A program made the position numbers and the translations under genes. 5,929 nucleotides of DNA, from NCBI GenBank assembly GCA_030655715.1, contig JAUSPR010000217.1, positions 1-5,929 of the forward strand. The letters run 5' to 3'. The notes beneath the pieces are model-generated. The model did not search any database. It worked only from the letters and a program-made list of their open reading frames with translations, and was not told the DNA's origin. This DNA is from Thermoplasmata archaeon (lineage in GTDB: Archaea > Thermoplasmatota > Thermoplasmata > SG8-5). Positions 1 through 3,779 of this stretch are shown here, piece after piece (the first letter of the stretch is position 1; each line of letters begins with the position of its first letter).

Positions 1-91
1 CATAAGGGGGGCAAATGTGCCTTATCTACAATCGTCAATCTCTATCGCAACTTCATTTCACTGAATACTTACGAGACGATTAATGAATGAA

Positions 92-136
92 CAATCTTGG
101 ATAAGTTTTAAATGAACCCCCCCAATCTTGCATTGG
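92..136 (+). promoter_or_regulatory. mptA core promoter with flanking repeats
   Basis: A TATA-like box, TTTTAAAT, lies at 106-113, centred about 31 nt before the mptA ATG. That places transcription initiation at or just before the start codon (leaderless or a very short leader), which is common in archaea. The octamer CAATCTTG occurs twice, at 92-99 and 123-130, 31 bp apart and on either side of the TATA box. The second copy is part of a small inverted repeat, CCAAT-N5-ATTGG (122-136). A run of seven C lies at 117-123. The repeats could be a regulator site; that part is inference. Confidence 0.5.
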
Positions 137-140
137 AACC

Positions 141-1001
141 ATGAGCGATGTACAGAACCAGGTAATGAAAGGAAGTTTCAAGCTATCCCGTGTCGGGGTT
201 CGCAATGTCAAAAAACCAGTTATGGTCAGAAGGCCAGGCAAGGATGTAACGTTGATAGTCACCTTCGACCTTTTTGTAGATTTGCCAGCCGAGTTGAAGG
301 GCTCTCACATGTCAAGGAATCTCGAGGTACTCTCCAGGGTGATTGACGAAACCGTTCGAAAACAAGTTTCCGGCCTGGAGGACCTGGGTGCCATGATATG
401 TCAGGAATTGCTTCTCCGCCATGAGTACGCGAAATATTCCGAGGTCAGAATGTCTGCTGACTACTTCCTGGAGCGCAGCCTTGGCAATGGGACCTCGAGT
501 TTGGAAAGCTATACTCTCAAGGCATCAGCCAGTTCAATAAAAGGCGGCCCAACCAAGAAGTGCATAGGTGTGGAAGTGATAGGCATGACTGCCTGCCCCT
601 GTGCCATGGAAGAGGTCCGAAAAATTAGGGGCGTGAGCAAGGACGATACCAACGCATCCATAACTCATAATCAGAGAAATGTTACTTCTGTTTCTCTGGA
701 GGTTCCGATGGACACGCAACTGGAAGCAGACAAACTCATAAAAATTGTTGAAAGTTGCCTTTCCAGCCCCACTTATGAGATATTGAAGCGCGCTGATGAG
801 GCTCAAGTGGTCATAAGCGCACATGCCAATCCCAAGTTTGTGGAGGATGTGGTGCGCGATGTTCTTGGGAAGATACTTGAGGAATTCAAGAACCTGCCAG
901 ATGATGTTCATGTAAAAGCAAAAAGTGAAAGTTTCGAGTCTATACACAAGCACAATGCATATGCCGAGAGAGATACGACATTGGGTGAATTAAGAGCGTG
1001 A
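141..1001 (+). CDS. mptA: GTP cyclohydrolase MptA (FolE2/GTP cyclohydrolase IV family)
   Basis: This enzyme opens and rearranges the GTP purine ring to 7,8-dihydroneopterin 2',3'-cyclic phosphate, the first step towards the pterin of methanopterin- or folate-type C1 carriers; family members use Fe(II) or a similar metal. The 286-residue product shows the family landmarks in order: N-terminal SDVQ and SRVGVRNVKKPV (16-27), TFDLFVDLP (41-49), GSHMSRN (54-60), GMTACPCAME (148-157, with the conserved Cys), THNQR (175-179), HANPKFVEDVVRD (228-240) and IHKHNAYAER near the C terminus (268-277, a His-containing segment conserved in the family). The ATG at 141 is chosen because DVQ normally lies at the extreme N terminus and a TATA-like box sits 31 nt upstream. 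The protein is slightly shorter than the roughly 310 residues common in methanogens but appears complete. The next gene starts 4 nt after its stop. Confidence 0.93.
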   Translation: MSDVQNQVMKGSFKLSRVGVRNVKKPVMVRRPGKDVTLIVTFDLFVDLPAELKGSHMSRNLEVLSRVIDETVRKQVSGLEDLGAMICQELLLRHEYAKYSEVRMSADYFLERSLGNGTSSLESYTLKASASSIKGGPTKKCIGVEVIGMTACPCAMEEVRKIRGVSKDDTNASITHNQRNVTSVSLEVPMDTQLEADKLIKIVESCLSSPTYEILKRADEAQVVISAHANPKFVEDVVRDVLGKILEEFKNLPDDVHVKAKSESFESIHKHNAYAERDTTLGELRA

Positions 1002-1005
1002 GAAA

Positions 1006-1179
1006 ATGAGGGTCGCAGGAATCTGCCATGTGTGCGGGAAACCAACAATGACGATATGCTCGAGTTGCGGCATGATAATATGCGAGGATTGTACTGATAA
1101 TATGACTGGATTGTGTCCTAATTGCTCTCCAGCCAAGTTTGTCATAGATGATGGCGAAGATGAAGATTTTTTATTGTAA
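1006..1179 (+). CDS. 57-residue Cys-rich zinc-ribbon/treble-clef-like protein
   Basis: Short ORF starting four bases after the mptA stop (TGA, gap, ATG), so it is probably co-transcribed and translationally coupled with mptA. The product has four CxxC pairs with symmetric spacing: C7/C10, 7 residues, C18/C21, 4 residues, C26/C29, 7 residues, C37/C40. This suits two structural zinc ions in a B-box/HIT-finger-like or cross-brace arrangement. H8 lies in the first knuckle. The tail (DDGEDEDFLL, 48-57) is strongly acidic. The eight regularly spaced Cys in a small, otherwise low-complexity protein make chance coding unlikely. I do not recognise a named family and its function is unknown; a protein- or nucleic-acid-binding adaptor is possible, and the link to pterin synthesis rests on position only. 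Confidence 0.8.
   Translation: MRVAGICHVCGKPTMTICSSCGMIICEDCTDNMTGLCPNCSPAKFVIDDGEDEDFLL
1167..1172 (+). terminator. possible T-tract terminator overlapping the end of the zinc-protein gene
   Basis: A run of six T lies inside the last codons of the zinc-protein gene, seven bases before the end of its stop codon. Archaeal RNA polymerase can terminate at U-rich tracts without a hairpin, and no other T-run follows before the repeat block. It could equally be ordinary coding sequence (Phe-Leu). Confidence 0.2.
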
Positions 1180-1181
1180 AA

Positions 1182-1225
1182 ATGTCGAGAAAACTCTGGC
1201 TTTCAAGCCGGAGATGAATCGACAT
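1182..1225 (+). repeat. Hairpin module X, copy 1
   Basis: Outer stem ATGTCGA (1182-1188) pairs with TCGACAT (1219-1225). A 5x5 internal loop follows (GAAAA / ATGAA). Inner stem CTCTGGCTT (1194-1202) pairs with AAGCCGGAG (1205-1213), with one G-T wobble. It begins only 3 nt after the zinc-protein stop codon and could also act at the 3' end of that transcript. Confidence 0.85.
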
Positions 1226-1298
1226 AAACAGTAAACTTCCAGCCCCGAATTGTCTGGCATCTGTTCAAAGCGTGAACGCCAGCCACTTTAGTGTCAAG

Positions 1299-1342
1299 CG
1301 GTCAAGAACCCTCAGGTCTTTAGGCCTGAGATGAATTGACCG
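1299..1342 (+). repeat. Hairpin module X, copy 2
   Basis: Outer stem CGGTCAA (1299-1305) pairs with TTGACCG (1336-1342). Internal loop GAACC / ATGAA. Inner stem CTCAGGTC (1311-1318) pairs with GGCCTGAG (1323-1330), with one G-T wobble and a 4-nt loop. Both stems differ in sequence from copy 1 yet still pair. Confidence 0.88.
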
Positions 1343-1370
1343 AGGGCACGTATATCATCAAGAAAATGCC

Positions 1371-1438
1371 GCCAAGCACCCTTCAGATTATTGCATATGA
1401 AATCAAAGCCATCAGCTTTGATAAATCAGGTGCTTGAC
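1371..1438 (+). repeat. Stem-junction-hairpin module P, copy 1
   Basis: Outer stem GCCAAGCACC (1371-1380) pairs with GGTGCTTGAC (1429-1438) with one C/A mismatch. A 21-nt 5' strand follows (1381-1401), then the inner stem ATCAAAGC (1402-1409) / GCTTTGAT (1415-1422), then a 6-nt 3' strand AAATCA. Confidence 0.88.
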
Positions 1439-1446
1439 CTATACTT

Positions 1447-1515
1447 GTAAACTTCCAGCCCTGGCAACAAACGCCAGCCTCTTTAGGGGCTGGTAGTTTA
1501 CGGGCTGGTAGTTTA
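1447..1515 (+). repeat. Inverted-repeat module Y with tandem tail, copy 1
   Basis: GTAAACTTCCAGCCCT (1447-1462) pairs with GGGGCTGGTAGTTTAC (1486-1501): 7 bp, one T/T mismatch, 8 bp including a terminal G-T. A nested GGC/GCC stem lies in the loop. The right-arm sequence GGGCTGGTAGTTTA (1487-1500) is repeated at 1502-1515, a 15-nt period. Confidence 0.88.
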
Positions 1516-1518
1516 TAA

Positions 1519-2010
1519 TTAATCTAGAAGTGCCTTCGCTTCCTCGGGAGTCATGTTCAGAGCCTTGAGCATGTAAGTGAGGGATTTCTTCTTTATCATC
1601 TTTCGAGTATTATCGTCCAGGAACTTTTCCATGGCAATCGGCGCCTTGATGAAATATGCGATAGCGAACTCTGAAAAATAAAGGTTGGCATTCTCTTCGT
1701 CTATCTCGGTGGCCTTGTTGTAGTACTGCTCGGCATCGTTGAACCTGCCAACGTCAGTGCAGAACGATCCAAGAGAGGTGATGTAGAACACATTATCAGG
1801 CTCAAGTTCAATGGATTTTTTGTAAAGTTCCGTTATCTCTTCAACAGTAACTTTTTCCACACCCAGCGATGCCTCTGCCTTTCCGAAGTAGGCCCTTGCA
1901 CTCTTTGGATTGGCTTTTATGATATCGTTGAATTTCTTTCTTGCCTTATCGTATTCGAATAATGCAAGAAGTTCCTCGCCCTTGACAAGATCTGTTTCGA
2001 TGTCGCTCAT
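1519..2010 (-). CDS. Small tetratricopeptide-repeat (TPR) protein
   Basis: The 163-residue product is mostly helical. It has three recognisable TPR-type helix pairs: about residues 8-37 (GEELLALFEYDKARKKFNDI), 38-71 (ARAYFGKAEASLG ... ELYKKSIELEPDN) and 74-107 (FYITSLGSFCTDVGRFNDAE ... KATEIDEENA). A further helical C-terminal part follows, ending in TPEEAKALLD. No signal peptide or membrane segment is visible, so it is probably a cytosolic protein-interaction scaffold; its partner is unknown. The reading frame stays open upstream to 2139, but that extension runs through repeat module P. The ATG at 2008-2010 (MSDIETDLVKG) is preferred because the repeat-like sequence starts there and a TATA-like box lies about 32 nt upstream. 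The gene converges on the mptA unit, and its TAA stop lies 3 nt from repeat block 1. Confidence 0.85.
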   Translation of the reverse strand: MSDIETDLVKGEELLALFEYDKARKKFNDIIKANPKSARAYFGKAEASLGVEKVTVEEITELYKKSIELEPDNVFYITSLGSFCTDVGRFNDAEQYYNKATEIDEENANLYFSEFAIAYFIKAPIAMEKFLDDNTRKMIKKKSLTYMLKALNMTPEEAKALLD

Positions 2011-2038
2011 GTTACCAGCACTGAATACCGCGATGGAC

Positions 2039-2046
2039 AAATAAAG
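2039..2046 (-). promoter_or_regulatory. TATA-like box of the TPR gene
   Basis: Read on the - strand the sequence is CTTTATTT, preceded by the A-rich CCAAAAG. Its centre lies about 32 nt upstream of the ATG at 2008-2010, which predicts a very short leader or none. It supports the internal ATG over the longer upstream frame. Confidence 0.5.
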
Positions 2047-2052
2047 CTTTTG

Positions 2053-2068
2053 GATTATTGCATGAAAT
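2053..2068 (+). repeat. Truncated fragment of module P
   Basis: GATTATTGCATGAAAT matches the 21-nt strand plus start of the inner hairpin in P copies 1 and 3 (GATTATTGCATATGAAAT), apart from a 2-nt deletion. It lacks both stems and lies just upstream of the TPR TATA box. Confidence 0.6.
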
Positions 2069-2073
2069 AGGCC

Positions 2074-2142
2074 GCCGTGCACCGTGCAAAAATCGGCATA
2101 TAAAATCAAAGCATAATGGCTTTGATAATTCAGGTGCATGGC
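2074..2142 (+). repeat. Stem-junction-hairpin module P, copy 2
   Basis: Outer stem GCCGTGCACC (2074-2083) pairs with GGTGCATGGC (2133-2142) with one G-T wobble. The 5' strand is 21 nt. Inner stem ATCAAAGC (2105-2112) / GCTTTGAT (2119-2126), 6-nt loop, then 3' strand AATTCA. Confidence 0.88.
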
Positions 2143-2198
2143 CTATACAATTTAATTTCCTGCTCTGGCAACATGTTCAAGCAACTTTAGTGTCAAGC

Positions 2199-2240
2199 AG
2201 TCAAGATTCCTCTGGCCTTCAGGCCCGAGATGAATTGACT
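2199..2240 (+). repeat. Hairpin module X, copy 3
   Basis: Outer stem AGTCAA (2199-2204) pairs with TTGACT (2235-2240). Internal loop GATTC / ATGAA. Inner stem CTCTGGCC (2210-2217) / GGCCCGAG (2222-2229) has one T/C mismatch and loop TTCA. Confidence 0.86.
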
Positions 2241-2268
2241 AAGGGCATGGATATAGCAAAGAAATGTC

Positions 2269-2336
2269 GCCAAGCACCGTTCAGATTATTGCATATGAAA
2301 TCAAAGCCATCAGCTTTGATAAATCAGGTGCTTGGC
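2269..2336 (+). repeat. Stem-junction-hairpin module P, copy 3
   Basis: Outer stem GCCAAGCACC (2269-2278) pairs perfectly with GGTGCTTGGC (2327-2336). The 5' strand is 21 nt. Inner stem at 2300-2307 / 2313-2320, 5-nt loop, then 3' strand AAATCA. Nearly identical to copy 1. Confidence 0.9.
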
Positions 2337-2344
2337 CTATACTT

Positions 2345-2413
2345 GTAAACTTCCAGTCTCGGCAACAAACGCCAGCCACTTTAGGGGCTGGTAGTTTACG
2401 AGCTGGTAATTTA
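2345..2413 (+). repeat. Inverted-repeat module Y with tandem tail, copy 2
   Basis: GTAAACTTCCAGTCTC (2345-2360) against GGGGCTGGTAGTTTAC (2384-2399): the two changes in the left arm are kept as G-T pairs on the + strand. The tail GAGCTGGTAATTTA (2400-2413) contains the complement of the mevalonate kinase TAA stop. Confidence 0.88.
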
Positions 2414-3346
2414 ATCTTCTGGCCGTACGCCCTCATTTGCCAACTGGATAATAAAGGCCTTTCCACCGGCAGATTCGATTGCTTTTATGACTTCTTCAGG
2501 ATTCCTGGCCAATGCCACGATACAATTGCCGTTAGTGCCGGTGATTTTCACACCATATGAATGCCTTGCGGCAGCCATAACCATTTTTTCCAAAGCCGGT
2601 GTGCTGGCTCCAAGATTGACCAGCAATCTGTTGTTTTTATTCATTATTTCTCCGACCAGAACAAGGTCCTTTTTCATGAGTGCCTCATAACCTTCCCTGG
2701 TTACCTTGCCAATATCCTTGACAATATCGCGTGCAAAGCTGTTTCTTTCATGAAATCGCATGATTTTTGTTCTCATATCCACCTGAGGCGGTACACTGGA
2801 AAATCCCAGCACCAGGTTCATTTCAGGAATTTCAACATCATGAAGATACCATTTCTTCTGACCGTTATCAATGCTCCAGAGAAGATTATCTCTCTCCTGT
2901 GAATCCAGGAAAATACTGCTTCCATGTGTGATGCAAGATGTATCCAGCGGGGTACATCCCTGATCAATGTCCCGTCTGGCTTCGAAAGCGCCTTTTCCCA
3001 CTTGCTCGAATATCAAATGGTCATGTAGCATGGAAATTGCACCAAGGCATGCGACAGTTGTCGCGGATTCATTGCAGAGCCCGAGTTCCGGCGGTATAGC
3101 AGAATCCAGTGTTAGCCCAATAGGTCTGTCCATGTCTGTCCAGCCTTGAATAACCGCGCCTCTGACATTGGGGTGTTTAGCCTGTTCCAGGTCCTCCCCG
3201 TTGACTGTAAATCTGCTGGATAGCTGGGCCGTGCATTTGACCCTGAAATCCACGGCCAGTGCCACTCCTGGTTGTCCGAGGTTGACAGCGTGTTCTCCGA
3301 AAAGAACCAGCCTACCTGGTGCGGATGCCTGTGCCTCGCTTGACAT
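2411..3346 (-). CDS. Mevalonate kinase homologue (GHMP kinase superfamily) with altered glycine-rich motifs
   Basis: Archaeal mevalonate kinase phosphorylates mevalonate with ATP, feeding isoprenoid and hence membrane-lipid synthesis. The 311-residue product shows motif 1 SAPGRLVLFGEHAVN (8-22), an archaeal-type active-site segment CTPLDTSCITHG (131-142) with a candidate catalytic Asp135, and the C-terminal MNKNNRLLVNLGASTPALEKMV block (235-256). Two normally conserved glycine-rich motifs are changed: the GLGSSAA phosphate/Mg loop reads GLCNESA (89-95) and the late GAGGGG motif reads GTNGNC (270-275). It may therefore have altered activity or specificity. The frame extends to a TTG at 3364, but the ATG at 3344-3346 starts next to the conserved SAPGR and lies about 30 nt from a TATA-like box. 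It is a single gene isolated between two repeat blocks; block 2 supplies its stop codon. Confidence 0.85.
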   Translation of the reverse strand: MSSEAQASAPGRLVLFGEHAVNLGQPGVALAVDFRVKCTAQLSSRFTVNGEDLEQAKHPNVRGAVIQGWTDMDRPIGLTLDSAIPPELGLCNESATTVACLGAISMLHDHLIFEQVGKGAFEARRDIDQGCTPLDTSCITHGSSIFLDSQERDNLLWSIDNGQKKWYLHDVEIPEMNLVLGFSSVPPQVDMRTKIMRFHERNSFARDIVKDIGKVTREGYEALMKKDLVLVGEIMNKNNRLLVNLGASTPALEKMVMAAARHSYGVKITGTNGNCIVALARNPEEVIKAIESAGGKAFIIQLANEGVRPED

Positions 3347-3371
3347 ATGAACGGGTATATGCAAAACTGAT

Positions 3372-3379
3372 TATTATAA
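3372..3379 (-). promoter_or_regulatory. TATA-like box of the mevalonate kinase gene, touching repeat block 3
   Basis: Read on the - strand it is TTATAATA, preceded by purine-rich GGAAG, which fits a BRE-like element. The centre is about 30 nt upstream of the ATG at 3346, consistent with a leaderless transcript. The BRE-like bases belong to the left arm of Y copy 0, so the repeat contributes to the promoter. Confidence 0.55.
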
Positions 3380-3424
3380 CTTCCAGCCTGAAAACAATTG
3401 CTGGTCATTAAAAAGGCTGGTAGT
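3379..3424 (+). repeat. Inverted-repeat module Y, copy 0 (short form)
   Basis: ACTTCCAGCC (3379-3388) pairs with GGCTGGTAGT (3415-3424) around the same T/T mismatch seen in the other copies. There is no tandem tail. The loop has an A-run (3410-3414) that reads as five T on the - strand, a possible termination point for read-through from the DUF116 gene. Confidence 0.75.
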
Positions 3425-3436
3425 CGTCGTTCCACT

Positions 3437-3505
3437 GTTGCATACCGTGAATATATGTGCATAGAAAATCGAAGCCCATGTGCTTCGATAATTCAGGTAT
3501 GCAAC
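3437..3505 (+). repeat. Stem-junction-hairpin module P, copy 4 (most diverged)
   Basis: Outer stem GTTGCATACC (3437-3446) pairs perfectly with GGTATGCAAC (3496-3505). The 5' strand is again 21 nt. Inner stem ATCGAAGC (3468-3475) / GCTTCGAT (3482-3489), then 3' strand AATTCA. Both stems carry double compensatory changes relative to the other copies. Confidence 0.9.
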
Positions 3506-3558
3506 TGCCATATGTTAAACTTCCAGCCTGAAAACAATTGCCAGCTATCTAGTGATAA

Positions 3559-3603
3559 TGGTCAAGAAAGCATCAGGCGTGAACGCCTGAGATGAATTGA
3601 CCA
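3559..3603 (+). repeat. Hairpin module X, copy 4
   Basis: Outer stem TGGTCAA (3559-3565) pairs with TTGACCA (3597-3603). Inner stem TCAGGCGT (3573-3580) pairs perfectly with ACGCCTGA (3583-3590). The ATGAA side of the internal loop is conserved; the other side has a small insertion. Confidence 0.87.
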
Positions 3604-3632
3604 ATTACACGAATACAATCAAAAGATAGACC

Positions 3633-3701
3633 GCCATGCACCGTGCATATCTCAACATATGAAATCAAAGCTAACAGGCTTTGATAACTCAGGTGCATGG
3701 C
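3633..3701 (+). repeat. Stem-junction-hairpin module P, copy 5
   Basis: Outer stem GCCATGCACC (3633-3642) pairs perfectly with GGTGCATGGC (3692-3701). The 5' strand is 21 nt. Inner stem ATCAAAGC (3664-3671) / GCTTTGAT (3678-3685), then 3' strand AACTCA. Confidence 0.9.
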
Positions 3702-3709
3702 CTACACAT

Positions 3710-3779
3710 GTAAACTTCCAGCCCCGACAACAAACGCCTGCCACTTAAGGGGCTGGTAGTTTACAGGGCGGGTAGTTTA
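3710..3779 (+). repeat. Inverted-repeat module Y with tandem tail, copy 3
   Basis: GTAAACTTCCAGCCCC (3710-3725) pairs with GGGGCTGGTAGTTTAC (3749-3764), broken only by the T/T mismatch. The tail GGGCGGGTAGTTTA (3766-3779) ends on the complement of the DUF116 TAA stop. Confidence 0.9.

Larger units (their letters stand above)
1182..1515 (+). repeat. Intergenic repeat block 1 (X - Y' - X - linker - P - Y - tail)
   Basis: This fills the whole gap between the convergent zinc-protein and TPR genes; no plausible gene is seen in it. In + strand order it holds hairpin X (1182-1225), a half Y module (1231-1298, left arm GTAAACTTCCAGCCCC but no matching right arm; it contains a nested hairpin CTGGC 1254-1258 / GCCAG 1278-1282 around GTTCA/TGAAC), a second X (1299-1342), a linker of about 28 nt, P (1371-1438), the invariant-length 8-nt spacer, full Y (1447-1501) and a partial tandem copy of the Y right arm (1502-1515). 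Relative to blocks 2 and 3, the first unit lacks the linker and P. The block ends 3 nt before the TPR stop codon. Strand is assigned from wobble-pair polarity and is tentative. Confidence 0.9.
2053..2413 (+). repeat. Intergenic repeat block 2 (P remnant - P - Y' - X - linker - P - Y - tail)
   Basis: This occupies nearly the whole gap between the TPR promoter and the mevalonate kinase stop; no plausible gene is seen. Order: a P fragment (2053-2068), P (2074-2142), a decayed half Y (about 2151-2198, ending ACTTTAGTGTCAAGC, the same junction to X as in block 1), X (2199-2240), a linker of about 28 nt (AAGGGCATGGATAT..., like block 1), P (2269-2336), full Y (2345-2399) and a tail (2400-2413). P recurs at a 195-nt period. 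The last three bases of the tail are the mevalonate kinase stop codon. Confidence 0.9.
3372..3779 (+). repeat. Intergenic repeat block 3 (Y - P - Y' - X - linker - P - Y - tail)
   Basis: This fills the gap between the mevalonate kinase promoter and the DUF116 stop and is the longest block; no plausible gene is seen. Order: Y (3379-3424), P (3437-3505), half Y (3514-3558, GTTAAACTTCCAGCC left arm), X (3559-3603), a linker of about 29 nt, P (3633-3701), full Y (3710-3764) and a tail (3766-3779) that includes the DUF116 stop codon. P recurs at a 196-nt period, matching block 2. The first unit is the most diverged in sequence but keeps its pairing. Confidence 0.9.

Noticed and set aside
1..91. 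Possible divergent - strand gene starting at the CAT at 1-3
   Set aside because: Only a start codon and a weak TATA-like stretch are visible; no coding sequence is in the window to support it, and no other feature is seen in these bases.
534..953. - strand ORF (139 codons) within mptA
   Set aside because: Antisense shadow of mptA with no recognisable features.
2011..2139. N-terminal 43-residue extension of the TPR ORF to 2139
   Set aside because: It is encoded by repeat module P and promoter sequence. The ATG at 2008-2010 has a TATA-like box at leaderless distance and begins the recognisable helical protein.
3347..3364. TTG start six codons upstream for the mevalonate kinase
   Set aside because: It would lie too close to the TATA-like box; the ATG at 3344-3346 directly precedes the conserved N-terminal SAPGR region.
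1182..3603. C/D box small RNA signals in module X (GAGATGA near a CTGA-like motif)
   Set aside because: The box C match is imperfect, the motifs are adjacent within one stem, and there is no C-guide-D spacing. The hairpin with covarying arms explains the conservation better.
1182..3779. CRISPR array
   Set aside because: Repeats are long, modular and palindromic, with conserved linkers instead of unique equal-length spacers, and genes lie between the blocks.
1182..3779. Integron cassette array with attC sites
   Set aside because: One gene per block, same strand, palindrome at each 3' end is suggestive. But the blocks are 330-410 bp composites, paired core sites of the GTTRRRY/RYYYAAC type are not found at the boundaries, no integrase is seen, and the genes are core metabolism.
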